This document shows positions 44,267-54,110 of a stretch of DNA of 64,000 nt, in pieces. The notes under the pieces are model-generated. The model was not told the DNA's origin, ran no database searches, and saw nothing but the letters and a program-made list of their open reading frames with translations. The translations under genes were made by a program, and so were the position numbers. The stretch's first letter is position 1, and every line of letters starts with the position of its first letter. Origin of the DNA: UBA60 sp964587885 (GTDB taxonomy: Archaea > Thermoplasmatota > Poseidoniia > Poseidoniales > Poseidoniaceae). The DNA lies in assembly GCA_964587885.1 (NCBI GenBank), contig CAZPME010000007.1, positions 15,892 through 79,891 on the forward strand. The letters run 5' to 3'.

Positions 44267-45817
44267 ATGGAGAAGTCAATGAGAATATCTTGTCTCGCCC
44301 TTCTCGCAATGTTATTGCTATTTTCAAGCAGCGAAGCCATTATAGCACCAGCATCAAAATCAATTAGTCTAACTAATGAAAACATTGGATTGTCTGAATC
44401 CCGTTCTCAAATAAATGCGGATTTCTCTGTTAGCCATTTGAATGGGAGTAATTATTCTGCAATACTATTTTTAGATTCATCAATAACAGATTATGAATGG
44501 GGTGTGTTTGATGCAATTAGTGATGAGACTTTTATTTCGCAAAACTCAAGCCTATCTAAACAAATTAGTTTTTCAATTAACGGCAGTAAGTGCTCATGTA
44601 TAATCTGGGCCAGTTACTTTGAAAATAATGAAGACCATGAAATTAATTATGATTATGAAGTTATTTTTCTTGGTGATGCACCACACCCACCAGTGGTTAC
44701 AATTTCAAGTCATAGTGAAGAGTATGTAAGAAATGCAATGATAATTTCGGGAGAGGTGTTCACTGCAGATGTTAATGAAAGTTATGAGATTCGTCTAACA
44801 TTGTGTCGAGATGTAGATTTTGAATCCACAAATTGTGATGAATTGCTTGAGACAATCTTCGACCCAAATCCACTAGGTGTTGCTGTCCCAATAACATGGC
44901 AATGGAATGAAAACCAATTTACAGTTACACTCCAAGTAAGTGAGAATTCCGAATCGATAACCGATGGAATATATTATCCGATTATTTCGGTTAGAGGCAT
45001 TAGTCTGCTTACTAGCCACAGAAACTTAGAATCTAGCCTTATAGATACTACGATTCCAGACATAGAAATTTATGGTCCAGAATACAGTAGTGAAGAAAAT
45101 TCCACTAGTATTGTCCTAGAAGCAGCTTTGCTGAACGAGGAATTATCCCCTGTCCATTATTCGTGGACTATTACGAATCCTGCTGGCGAGGTCCGCGGGC
45201 CAACTGATCATGAAGTGAATTTTCGTCATCTTGTTTTGAGCCTAAACGAATCTGGCTCATGGCAATTTACAGTCACAGGTACTGATGGAGCAGGAAATAG
45301 GAATGTCATCATGCATAACCTAACTGTGACTAATGACCCGCCAATTGCCAATGTCTCAATCGGCGGCGTAGGTGTTGAAAATGGTTCAACTCATAGGCTT
45401 CCAGAAAGTGAAAATTGGACGTTTAGTGCTGAAGGTTCAACGGATACTGGAGTTGATCATTTGTTCCTAGGATATAGTTGGTCATTTGATGGCGAAGTAA
45501 TATCGACAAATCAAATTCTAATAGTAGAGCGGGATGATGTCGAAAAAATACACAAAGTCGTATTTACCGTAACTGATGATGATGGCGCAAATGATACAGT
45601 TGAATTTGAAGTAGTTGTTTTCGGTACTGATGATGACCCTTTGTCACAGAATGATGAATCTAATCCATTGGGTGGATTGGTAGATCAATTCGTTATGGGT
45701 TCATCCACATTCGCATTCTTCGTACTGTTATTGGCCATTATTGGGTTAATTATTGCCTTAGGAATAAAGCGTAAAAAATCCACCCCAGAAATTCCTAAAT
45801 GGAATGAAGAGGATTAG
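44267..45817 (+). CDS. Secreted membrane-anchored protein with PKD-like domain, 516 aa
   Basis: Signal peptide (ISCLALLAMLLLFSSSEA), a long external region of beta-sandwich type, and a PKD-like module in its last third (DPPIANVSIGGVGVENGSTH to VVFTVTDDDGANDTVEFEVVV). One membrane span lies near residue 480-500 (STFAFFVLLLAIIGLIIALGI), followed by a basic tail KRKKSTPEIPKW. Several Asn-x-Ser/Thr sites suggest N-glycosylation. A second Met at residue 5 (44279) follows GGAG and could be the true start. Together with the neighbouring TSP3 protein it forms a surface-protein pair. Confidence 0.82.
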   Translation: MEKSMRISCLALLAMLLLFSSSEAIIAPASKSISLTNENIGLSESRSQINADFSVSHLNGSNYSAILFLDSSITDYEWGVFDAISDETFISQNSSLSKQISFSINGSKCSCIIWASYFENNEDHEINYDYEVIFLGDAPHPPVVTISSHSEEYVRNAMIISGEVFTADVNESYEIRLTLCRDVDFESTNCDELLETIFDPNPLGVAVPITWQWNENQFTVTLQVSENSESITDGIYYPIISVRGISLLTSHRNLESSLIDTTIPDIEIYGPEYSSEENSTSIVLEAALLNEELSPVHYSWTITNPAGEVRGPTDHEVNFRHLVLSLNESGSWQFTVTGTDGAGNRNVIMHNLTVTNDPPIANVSIGGVGVENGSTHRLPESENWTFSAEGSTDTGVDHLFLGYSWSFDGEVISTNQILIVERDDVEKIHKVVFTVTDDDGANDTVEFEVVVFGTDDDPLSQNDESNPLGGLVDQFVMGSSTFAFFVLLLAIIGLIIALGIKRKKSTPEIPKWNEED

Positions 45818-45862
45818 AATTGACAACGGTCAATTCAAGTGCAGCGACTGATTCGGAGAGAT

Positions 45863-47230
45863 ATGTTCGCGGAGTTAGCAGGCAAGATAGGACGCCCGCC
45901 ACCACCTATAGAAAATGCGGAATATCGTTCCCGTCAATCTGCGCTGATGGACCAATTGTCTGAACGTGACCTGTTAATCATCTGCTCGCCAGCACCTGCG
46001 GTTCGTAGCAATGATGTCGACTACCCGTACCGCAACAATAGTGACATGTTATACCTGTGCGGATGGCATGATCCTGATTCAGTTCTCGTAGGTCGTAATG
46101 TCGATGGTAAATGGCGAATTGAACTATTTGTTCAGCCCCGTGATGTGCTAATGGAAATATGGAATGGGCGCCGTCCCGGCATTGAAGGAGCGATGGATAA
46201 ATGGCCAATTGATGTTGCCCATTCGATTGATGATTTGGAAGAAATACTCGACAAATATCTAAGCAATTGCGACAATGTTTACTCTAGAACAAAGGTCAAT
46301 TCGAAAATTGATAGTTGGGTGAATAGTGCAATTAGCCGTCGTGATCGAGCCCGCCAACACTATGGCTCAGGACCGAGTTCAATAGTTGACCCAAGTCAAA
46401 TGATTGCAGAATTGAGGCTAATCAAATCTTCTGGTGAAATCGCTCAAATGCGACATGCCTGTGAAATCTCTAGTCTCGCACACATTGCCGCCATGCGCAA
46501 TTGCACACCAGGCATGGGAGAATGGCAACTACAAGCCTTAATCGAAGGATTTTTTCGCTATGGGGGTGCATCCGGAATTGCATATCCTAGCATTGTTGGT
46601 AGCGGAGATAATGCCACAATTTTGCACTACAATACCAACCAAATGGAGTGTGAAGATGGTGCTGTAGTCCTTATTGATGCTGGTGGAGAGTATTCAGGAT
46701 ATGCATCTGATATTACACGTTCATGGCCGGTAAATGGGAAGTTTACTCCAGCACAACGCTCAATTTACCAGTTGGTTTTGGACGCTCAAGTTGCTGCAAT
46801 TGATAAATGCCGAGTGGGCAATTCATATTCCGCTCCACATGATGCGGCGCGAGAAGTTATGGCAAAGGGATTAATTGAGTTGGGTATCATCAATTCCAAC
46901 CTTGAAGATGCACTTTCTGAAGATGGGGAATTGAGAAATTGGTATATGCACAATACTGGGCATTGGATTGGACTTGATGTTCATGACGTTGGAATCTATA
47001 AACCGAATGGTGAACCGCGATTATTCGTTGAAGGGATGGTAATTACCGTTGAACCAGGATTGTATTTTGGCGCATGGCGGCCTGATGTTCAAATCGCAGA
47101 CAAATGGGCTGGCATAGGAATTCGTATTGAGGATGATGTTCTCATTACTGCATCGGAACCCGACGTATTGAGTGCAAATTGCCCCAAAGAAATATCTGAA
47201 CTTGAAGCGATAATCGGAACGCTTGAGTGA
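45863..47230 (+). CDS. pepP: Xaa-Pro aminopeptidase (M24B family)
   Basis: Metalloprotease that removes N-terminal residues before proline. The two-metal site is seen as Asp in LIDAGGEYSGYASDITRSWP (both Asp ligands), His in HNTGHWIGLDVHDVG, Glu in VEPGLYF and Glu in GIRIEDDVLIT. The N-terminal creatinase-like domain contains DYPYRNNSDMLYLCGW, the aminopeptidase P hallmark. The ATG at 45863 has GGAGAG 5 bp upstream, so I prefer it to the GTG at 45839. Probably cytosolic. Confidence 0.93.
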   Translation: MFAELAGKIGRPPPPIENAEYRSRQSALMDQLSERDLLIICSPAPAVRSNDVDYPYRNNSDMLYLCGWHDPDSVLVGRNVDGKWRIELFVQPRDVLMEIWNGRRPGIEGAMDKWPIDVAHSIDDLEEILDKYLSNCDNVYSRTKVNSKIDSWVNSAISRRDRARQHYGSGPSSIVDPSQMIAELRLIKSSGEIAQMRHACEISSLAHIAAMRNCTPGMGEWQLQALIEGFFRYGGASGIAYPSIVGSGDNATILHYNTNQMECEDGAVVLIDAGGEYSGYASDITRSWPVNGKFTPAQRSIYQLVLDAQVAAIDKCRVGNSYSAPHDAAREVMAKGLIELGIINSNLEDALSEDGELRNWYMHNTGHWIGLDVHDVGIYKPNGEPRLFVEGMVITVEPGLYFGAWRPDVQIADKWAGIGIRIEDDVLITASEPDVLSANCPKEISELEAIIGTLE

Positions 47231-47234
47231 TGTT

Positions 47235-48422
47235 ATGTTATCGTGGAAATCTATTCTAGAGTCCGTGGCTTTATGGACGCGTAATAATGACAATCAATAT
47301 CGATTAAGTTCGAAGGACGCGCAGATATTGTATGATGAAGCACCACTTTTAGAGTTGCAAAATGCAGCCAATTTAAGGCGTCAACAAATGCATGGTAAGG
47401 AAATAGTTACCTACTTGATTGATCGCAATATTAATTATACAAATGTGTGCACAATAAATTGCCAATTCTGCTCCTTTTACCGCCCCCCTGAACATGCTGA
47501 AACTTATACTCAAGACATTGAGCAAATATCTGCTCGAGTTGCCGAATTGGAACAAATAGAAGGCACTAGAATTCTGATGCAAGGAGGGGTGAATCCGGAC
47601 TTATCTATTGAATGGTATGAGGAATTATTGACGGAATTGAAGAGGCGCCACCCAAGTATCTTACTCGACTGCTTTTCACCGATTGAAATCGCAGGTATTT
47701 CTCAAGTCACCGGTTTTACTACATTAGAAGTATTGCAACGCTTGCAAAATGCTGGCATGGATGGTTTACCTGGCGGCGGGGCAGAAATGCTGGTTGACGA
47801 AGTGAGGAAGGACGTTTCCCCGAAGAAGCAACGGGCAGAAGATTGGATGCGGATCATGCAAGAAGCGCAATCATTAGGTTTGACAACTAGTGCTACAAAT
47901 GTAATCGGTTTTGGTGAAACAAATGAAATGCGCATACAACACCTTGAATTTGTGCGCCAGTCCCAAGATCACGCCAACAAAAATTGGGAGAATGGCTTCA
48001 CCTCATTCATTGCTTGGCCAGTACAATTAGAATTCAATTCCTTTGGTAAGCGTAACCGTGGCCAAAACAGAGTGCGTTTAGGTTGCGGCGCCAGTGAATA
48101 TTTGCGACATGTAGCCATTTCTCGGCTGTTTCTCGACAATGTGGAACATATCCAAGCCTCATGGCCAACAATGGGTATGAAGGTAGCTCAAATGGCATTA
48201 CTTGGCGGTGCCGATGATGCGGGGTCAACCATGATGGAAGAAAACGTTGTCTCGGCATCTGGTACAACTAGAGTTCAAGTAAGTGAAGAGGAACTCCAAC
48301 GTACCATTACTCGAGCCGGATTCAAACCATGCCGAAGAAATAGCAAGTATCAACTGCTAAAAACTCCAGAACCCGCAGAGAATTTGCAGAACTTACCGTG
48401 CCCACCACCCACACAGTATTAG
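47235..48422 (+). CDS. mqnC: Cyclic dehypoxanthinyl futalosine synthase (radical SAM)
   Basis: Radical SAM enzyme of the futalosine route to menaquinone. The iron-sulfur motif CxxxCxxC is in NVCTINCQFCSFY, preceded by DRNINYTNVC, which is specific to MqnC. TRILMQGGVNPDLSIEWYEELL, LPGGGAEMLVDEVRKDVSPKK and the C-terminal STMMEENVVSASG are further MqnC segments. CofH and MqnE share the fold but not this set of phrases. Two features differ from the usual form: NVIGFGETNEMR in place of MMFGHVET, and an RNRGQNRVRL insertion before the SEYLR helix. Start is ATG 47235, alternatively TTG 47223. Confidence 0.88.
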   Translation: MLSWKSILESVALWTRNNDNQYRLSSKDAQILYDEAPLLELQNAANLRRQQMHGKEIVTYLIDRNINYTNVCTINCQFCSFYRPPEHAETYTQDIEQISARVAELEQIEGTRILMQGGVNPDLSIEWYEELLTELKRRHPSILLDCFSPIEIAGISQVTGFTTLEVLQRLQNAGMDGLPGGGAEMLVDEVRKDVSPKKQRAEDWMRIMQEAQSLGLTTSATNVIGFGETNEMRIQHLEFVRQSQDHANKNWENGFTSFIAWPVQLEFNSFGKRNRGQNRVRLGCGASEYLRHVAISRLFLDNVEHIQASWPTMGMKVAQMALLGGADDAGSTMMEENVVSASGTTRVQVSEEELQRTITRAGFKPCRRNSKYQLLKTPEPAENLQNLPCPPPTQY

Positions 48423-51400
48423 CGAACAGCAGTAGCAGTACCAAATGAAAAATCCTGATATTCAAGGTTCAGGATCAATTGAGAGCAAATACTATCGTAA
48501 CTTCCATTTATTCGACAGAAGTCATCAGTATTATCGGTTGGCGGCTGTGATGGGATTGCAAATGTGGGAGCTATTGAAGAGGTATTTGTATAATACACCA
48601 ACCAAATTACCGCCCGAATTTCACGACTGCCGCCTTGGTCATTTTGAGGCACATATTCCTGCCCATTAAATAATCCACGGTAAGTCAAATTATTCTCTCC
48701 ATTCATGTCGACCCACATTGTAATGTCAAAAGTCCAATGCTTCACATCTTGCCCAGGACACCATCCGCCACGGCCATAAGGCCAAGATCCGAATTGGTTG
48801 GCAACAACACCTTGATTGAGCAAAGTAGTACAGCCGAGATTATTTCCTACCAAGGGGTGATCTTCATAGGCATGGTTATTGCCAATGTAGAAATGATGCT
48901 CATGGTCACAAAATTCCGCACAATTGTCATTGTCTTGGCCAAATCCATGGCCTGTTATTGTGGCGACAATTTCAACCTTAGACACGCCCGTTGGAGGCGT
49001 AAACACAAGGTGCCGATTGTATTGACTCTCGTTATTGTATTCGCCGCGGAATTGTCCACCTGAAAAAGCATATTCAGAACTAGTTGCGACTTTGTCCTCA
49101 TTAAAATTGAACAGTAATGCGGTAATGTGTAAACCCATTTTGTTTGCCCCATTGTATTTGAAGCGCCTCTCCCCACCATCTTGAATCATCCACATGTATG
49201 GAGTAATGTCGGTTATCCAGCGCCCCTCTCTTCCATATGAAGTGATATAGCGCACAAATTCAGTATTGCATATTGAAGAATTATCAGCATCACAGATTTT
49301 TAAATAATGCAAATAATCCCATTCGTGACAACCCCCATAGGTTCCGTCACTCTTACTGTAACGTTGACGGTGGTCTTGGCATGGATTGTATGCATACACT
49401 TCCAAGGTATCGAATTGTTGCATTTCACTTGCGTTTGGGAATGTTCCATTGGAATAAGATGTATATCCAGAACTCCAACCACCAGAGTGCCAATCACCAT
49501 CGAAAAGAGTGACTGCAGTAACGCCAAAATCTTGAGTTCTCATTGTGGTATCAAATTCATAATTCCAAGTGTGAGCCTCAAATGCAAAGTGCTTGGGTTG
49601 AGTGCAACAGGAAGTGCCCTGTGACCAGTCGTGAAGGCTACCGATCTCACGCGCTTGCTGAAATCGGTCAATGCCATAGTAAAACGATTGCCAACTAGAA
49701 ATTAAATCCCCCAAACCACCACTGATATCGAAAGCCCGTTGATCAATGAAATGAACTCTTGGCATCCACTCAGCCTCTTCATTCGAATTCAATCGATTCT
49801 CTACATCGGCCTTTCTTGAGGTCACATCACTATGGTATGAAGTATCAAATGAACCGTAGAAAAGATGAGCATTGTCTGGCAGATTTAGAATGATATTACG
49901 CGGATTATGTGACCAAGTGCCGCTATTTGAGTTGCCATTACCATCTGTATATTTGAATAGAAAAATATAGACCTCGTTACCGGTCCACTTATTTTGAAAA
50001 TTCCAAGTCCCAGAATCAAGAGTTGGAACACTAAATGAACTGACATTTCCAAGCCTATTGCTACTGTAAGGCCCAGTATTCCAAGCCACTGGATATTGCT
50101 GTACAGTACAACCATTTGCATCTGTAGTCCATCGAGGTTGGGTATTTGGGCATTGGTCCACGTTTTCAAATACACCATCGCCATCAATATCAGCACAGCC
50201 CATTTCGTTTACTTGATGGCCGATAGGAGTGCCTGGGCAAGAATCGATGTCATCAGTTATTCCATCTCCGTCGGTATCACGTTGGAATGCAGCACAACCG
50301 TGCTCATCAACAGTAGTGGAATTTAATGGAGTAAAAGGGCATTTGTCAAGGATGTATCCCGAATTATTAACGTCGTTTACGCCATCGTTATCATCATCTT
50401 CATCTTCTTCTGAATCATGGCAAGCATCACCATCCCAATCATTACTTGAGTCTGGTGTCCAATGTGATTTCCCACCAATCGGGCAAGAATCAATACTGTC
50501 ATTGAAACCATCAGAATCATCATCAAAATCCTCGCTGGTATCTCTGCATCCATCTAAATCCCAATCGGTCGAATATGTAGATGGCCAATTTTTTTCCCCC
50601 TTGGGACAACCATCTTCTATATCTAAAACCCCGTCGCCATCATCGTCATTATCTTCACTAGAATCATGGCATCCATCGCCATCATAATCGTTTTCGATTG
50701 TGCTAACCCAACCGAATGTTTGGGGGCAATTGTCGTACAAATCATCAATGCCATCGGCATCATCATCCATGTCCTCAAAACCATCATGACAGCCATCAGA
50801 ATCTATATCAGTAAGATTATTTGCCGTCCAACCATTTTCTTCCCCCATGCCCTCAGGACATGAATCGTGCTCATTGGCGACTCCATCACCATCAAGATCA
50901 TCACCGGTGTCCTCAACGTAAATGCGAACTCTAACAGTATCATATCCTGAAGTCCAGCGCCCACAAGTTGCGTTGATATAGGCGACTACATCGTCATCGA
51001 CAAAGCCATAATTGAATGAAAAATCACCATTGTTTTGAGGAGTAATGCTCAGGTTACTACCGTTGAAAGCCGAGACAGTAAGTTCACAACTGGAGATATA
51101 TTGATGAGAGACTATTCCCGAAATTGTTAGGTTATCAGGTGTTTCCAATTCGATGATTGGTGGCGCTGAAAGTTGTGGTCCATCTTCTATAGGTGGAGAC
51201 ACTAAGATAGTCCCCCCTACACTATTTGATTCACTAGAATTATCATCAGTGGCGCTGATAGAATATTCTACTGTCCCAACATGAGTGATGATTACGGAAA
51301 CGAAAAATGCCCCACTTGAATCCGCTTCTGCAACAAGTTGGTCAGGAGTGATACTTCCATTAGCATCGGTGAATTGAGCTTTCAAATCAACCGTAGTTGG

Positions 51401-51610
51401 AGACTCATCAACTACCACTCCAGTAATGCTCAGTATTTGTCCATGCATCACAGTCCAATAGTCTCGGTCTGCAGAAATAGTCGGAGGATTATTTTGAACG
51501 GGTTCTTGCGTCGTATCATCGTTGACCTGTTCATCTTCCCCGAGGATAGAAGTGCAACCAGAAAGCAGCATCAACAGAGTGAGGACAATACCGAGATACT
51601 TACTGCTCAT
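48419..51610 (-). CDS. Secreted lipoprotein with TSP3 repeats and a PNGase F-like C-terminal domain, 1063 aa
   Basis: A lipobox LLSGC places the lipid-modified Cys at residue 19. Ig-like external domains follow, then about seven TSP3 loops (about 235-495, for example DLDGDGVANEHDSCPEG). The C-terminal part matches peptide-N-glycosidase F: GGCHEWDYLHYLKIC near residue 760 (family CDEWD, catalytic Asp60), NCAEFCDHEHHFYIGNN near 895 (family GCAEWC, Glu206), then WPYGRGGWCPG (family DRAGWCPG). The region of family Glu118 reads FKYNGAN, so that residue is not evidently kept. This points to a surface enzyme or receptor acting on N-glycans. Activity is uncertain. Confidence 0.8.
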   Translation of the reverse strand: MSSKYLGIVLTLLMLLSGCTSILGEDEQVNDDTTQEPVQNNPPTISADRDYWTVMHGQILSITGVVVDESPTTVDLKAQFTDANGSITPDQLVAEADSSGAFFVSVIITHVGTVEYSISATDDNSSESNSVGGTILVSPPIEDGPQLSAPPIIELETPDNLTISGIVSHQYISSCELTVSAFNGSNLSITPQNNGDFSFNYGFVDDDVVAYINATCGRWTSGYDTVRVRIYVEDTGDDLDGDGVANEHDSCPEGMGEENGWTANNLTDIDSDGCHDGFEDMDDDADGIDDLYDNCPQTFGWVSTIENDYDGDGCHDSSEDNDDDGDGVLDIEDGCPKGEKNWPSTYSTDWDLDGCRDTSEDFDDDSDGFNDSIDSCPIGGKSHWTPDSSNDWDGDACHDSEEDEDDDNDGVNDVNNSGYILDKCPFTPLNSTTVDEHGCAAFQRDTDGDGITDDIDSCPGTPIGHQVNEMGCADIDGDGVFENVDQCPNTQPRWTTDANGCTVQQYPVAWNTGPYSSNRLGNVSSFSVPTLDSGTWNFQNKWTGNEVYIFLFKYTDGNGNSNSGTWSHNPRNIILNLPDNAHLFYGSFDTSYHSDVTSRKADVENRLNSNEEAEWMPRVHFIDQRAFDISGGLGDLISSWQSFYYGIDRFQQAREIGSLHDWSQGTSCCTQPKHFAFEAHTWNYEFDTTMRTQDFGVTAVTLFDGDWHSGGWSSGYTSYSNGTFPNASEMQQFDTLEVYAYNPCQDHRQRYSKSDGTYGGCHEWDYLHYLKICDADNSSICNTEFVRYITSYGREGRWITDITPYMWMIQDGGERRFKYNGANKMGLHITALLFNFNEDKVATSSEYAFSGGQFRGEYNNESQYNRHLVFTPPTGVSKVEIVATITGHGFGQDNDNCAEFCDHEHHFYIGNNHAYEDHPLVGNNLGCTTLLNQGVVANQFGSWPYGRGGWCPGQDVKHWTFDITMWVDMNGENNLTYRGLFNGQEYVPQNDQGGSREIRAVIWLVYYTNTSSIAPTFAIPSQPPTDNTDDFCRINGSYDSICSQLILNLEYQDFSFGTATAVR

Positions 51611-51688
51611 GATACGACATAAATGACGACATCATCAACATTGCTATCCCAAAATCTATTTCATTGGTAGAAAATATTGGATGGATAT

Positions 51689-52831
51689 TCACCACTTCTC
51701 TTCTGAACGGCCATCTCGGATGAGAATTTCTGAAATTTCAAACGGCCCATTTCCACTCCGGACTCGCAATGGCAATAGCCAGTATAGGGGGCGATTGTGA
51801 AGACGCTCAATTTTTACTTGTAGTTCCCAATGAATCCTAACCAAACTACCTGCCTGAGTACCGGACCAAGAGGACGAAGGTGGAGTTAATTCGAATTTTC
51901 CACCTTGAAGTGGTAATTTTTGCTTACCCCCGTTCTCAGAAATTCTCATAGGGCGCAAAAACAATCCACCCCTAATATCATGATGTTCCATTGGAGTCTC
52001 TTCCCCTACTCCAGTCCCATCCGAAAGTCCCGCTTCCCAATAATGTGGCAACGTGGTGGAAAAACCTGGAGGCGGTTGCCCACCTTCCGCAATTCCAAGT
52101 GATGCAAGAGCATCTTCACGTGATGGTGGAAGGACGCCAACACGCCACTTTAGCGAAAGTGATTGCCAATCATCTAGAGGATTGTCAATAGATATCTCAC
52201 CAGAAAGTGGTTGATCAGAACAAGGTTGTGCGGAAAAATTGATGGCTGGTGGCTCAAGTTGGTTGCTCAAAAATTTCTTCTGGCTTTGAAGGTCGACCAA
52301 ATTAGCCCCAACGCGTAACAGCAACGGAAAAATCATGAAAGGCAAAACAAATACAATTAGAAATGGATAATCTAAGATTCCAATCTGAATGCTCCCAATC
52401 GGCTTTTCAATGATTCCTAACCATTCTAAAACTGGCTCAAGCGTCTGGTAAACTAGAGCAATCAAGAGTAATGTTACAGCAATTGTGATGACTTTTCTTG
52501 CTCGAGCATGGATTGGGTTAGGGGTCAAATACCAACCAACTCTCTGGCGTTCAACAATTGAGGGGAATTCTCGCTCATCTAGTGAACTAAAATAAGATAT
52601 TTCATTCCTTTTACCATCGCTATCTATAGAAAATAATTTTCTTTCAACCAACCAATTATTTTCATCGCCAATCTTGGTTGGTGCTGGTAGTTTTTCAATG
52701 TATGATTCGACATCCTCGACCCCCTTAGCAACAACAACTTCATTTTCAATTATCGGCAGATGCTGTGGATTTTTCAAACTTGACTCAAATGGAGGATAAC
52801 GGATTCGTGAACATTCAATGATGTCGACCAT
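51689..52831 (-). CDS. Membrane protein of unknown function, 380 aa
   Basis: Not recognised. About 115 soluble N-terminal residues (with EDVESYIEKLPAPTKIGDEN) precede two spans, VITIAVTLLLIALVYQTL and DYPFLIVFVLPFMIFPLLLRVG (about 115-175). A soluble beta-rich C-terminus with Pro-rich turns follows (GGQPPPGFSTTLPHYW). No enzymatic motif is visible. It starts 9 bp after the geranylgeranyl reductase in the same orientation and is probably in its transcript. Confidence 0.72.
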   Translation of the reverse strand: MVDIIECSRIRYPPFESSLKNPQHLPIIENEVVVAKGVEDVESYIEKLPAPTKIGDENNWLVERKLFSIDSDGKRNEISYFSSLDEREFPSIVERQRVGWYLTPNPIHARARKVITIAVTLLLIALVYQTLEPVLEWLGIIEKPIGSIQIGILDYPFLIVFVLPFMIFPLLLRVGANLVDLQSQKKFLSNQLEPPAINFSAQPCSDQPLSGEISIDNPLDDWQSLSLKWRVGVLPPSREDALASLGIAEGGQPPPGFSTTLPHYWEAGLSDGTGVGEETPMEHHDIRGGLFLRPMRISENGGKQKLPLQGGKFELTPPSSSWSGTQAGSLVRIHWELQVKIERLHNRPLYWLLPLRVRSGNGPFEISEILIRDGRSEEKW

Positions 52832-52839
52832 GTTCGCAC

Positions 52840-54042
52840 CTAACCAAACATTACTGCAAAACCAGCTTTGATTGCGATTTTTCTGAATTCGGGAACTTCC
52901 TTGAGTAATGCCATTCCGAGTGAGACTGGTTTTTCAATATCGCCCTTTTCATTGATTAAATCTATTACAGCGGGTCGTGAAAATAATTCAAAATAATAAT
53001 TCAACTCATCATCACTTCGTGTTGTGACAAAAAAGTCACGTAATGCCCTACTGCGCTCTTGATCTCGCCTCATTTGCTCAAGTGGACGGCATATTTTTTT
53101 CAATTTTTTCTTTGATAGAGCATTGCTTTCCAAACCCTCAAGTAAGCCTGGAAGCAATAAATCCACTTGCTTGAACCCAGGACCAATGCCGCCTCCAGTG
53201 GTTGGCTTAGCCAATCCTGCAGCATCACCGATTAGCAATATTCTATCGTCAAATGGGCGCCGTACCATTCCAGCCGGAATTGGGCCACAATACCGTGCAG
53301 TCTGACGGCAATTAGTGAATTTGTGTCTCCACAACTGATGATTCATCAGAGTGGCAATGTATTCTTCGCAAGACTTTCCATCCAAGTCTTCGGGTCGAGC
53401 CCACATCCCTATTCTATGAGTTGCACCATTAGGAATAACCCATGCAAAGAGGCCCGGGGCGATGTCACGACCAGTGAACATTTCCAGCCATTCTTGCGAG
53501 CCTTGATAACCGGTGATTTCAATTTGAAAGCCTACCATCCATTCTCGAGGGTTACCTAGGCGTGCAGTTCTTCGAACCCATGAATGTGCTCCATCAGCAC
53601 CGATTAGTATTTTTCCGGAAATGGATTTCAATTCGCCCTGACAATCTATAGTAAGCGTTATTCCGTCTGCTGATTTTTCAAGGCTTGTAGGTTTAGAATT
53701 GAGCCATAATACCGCTCCTGCAGCCATTGCCAGGCGGACAATTCCTTGGTCGAATAATTTTCGACACACTACATGAGTACGAATCTGATCCTCGGTACCA
53801 ATTACCACTTCAGTCCCATTTGGACTGTGCATCTTTGCCCCGACGACACTACTTTGGATGGTATGTTCAAGCCCGACTTTATCCATAGCCTCTGGAGTTA
53901 CTAAGCCTGCACACTGAAACGGACGACCTAATTCCAAATGTTCCTCCACCAACAATACTCTCTTACCAGAATTTGCGAGTTGAAGGGCGGCATACCCGCC
54001 TACTGGACCTGCACCGATAATGATGGCATCCCAATCCTGCAT
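52840..54042 (-). CDS. Geranylgeranyl reductase family flavoprotein
   Basis: FAD-dependent enzyme of the family that saturates the isoprenoid chains of archaeal lipids. The dinucleotide loop is AIIIGAGPVGGYAALQLANSGKRVLLVEE. Further segments are FQCAGLVTPEAMDKVGL (the Cys-Ala-Gly region), KILIGADGAHSWVRR, PGLFAWVIPNG (the substrate-contact PxxxxWxxP type motif) and DDRILLIGDAAGLAKPTTGGGI. The ATG at 54042 is preceded by GGGGAG and gives 400 aa. A digeranylgeranylglycerophospholipid reductase role is likely but not proven; quinone or chlorophyll variants exist in the family. Confidence 0.88.
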   Translation of the reverse strand: MQDWDAIIIGAGPVGGYAALQLANSGKRVLLVEEHLELGRPFQCAGLVTPEAMDKVGLEHTIQSSVVGAKMHSPNGTEVVIGTEDQIRTHVVCRKLFDQGIVRLAMAAGAVLWLNSKPTSLEKSADGITLTIDCQGELKSISGKILIGADGAHSWVRRTARLGNPREWMVGFQIEITGYQGSQEWLEMFTGRDIAPGLFAWVIPNGATHRIGMWARPEDLDGKSCEEYIATLMNHQLWRHKFTNCRQTARYCGPIPAGMVRRPFDDRILLIGDAAGLAKPTTGGGIGPGFKQVDLLLPGLLEGLESNALSKKKLKKICRPLEQMRRDQERSRALRDFFVTTRSDDELNYYFELFSRPAVIDLINEKGDIEKPVSLGMALLKEVPEFRKIAIKAGFAVMFG

Positions 54043-54110
54043 GCTCTCCCCAATAGAGCGGTGAAGTAGAATTGCTATGATGTTTCGCACGCGGTCAAGC
54101 ATGCTGGTAT

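Noticed and set aside
47235..48422. CofH (F420 synthesis) as identity of the radical SAM protein
   Set aside because: The phrases DRNINYTNVC, LPGGGAE and STMMEENVV fit MqnC much better.
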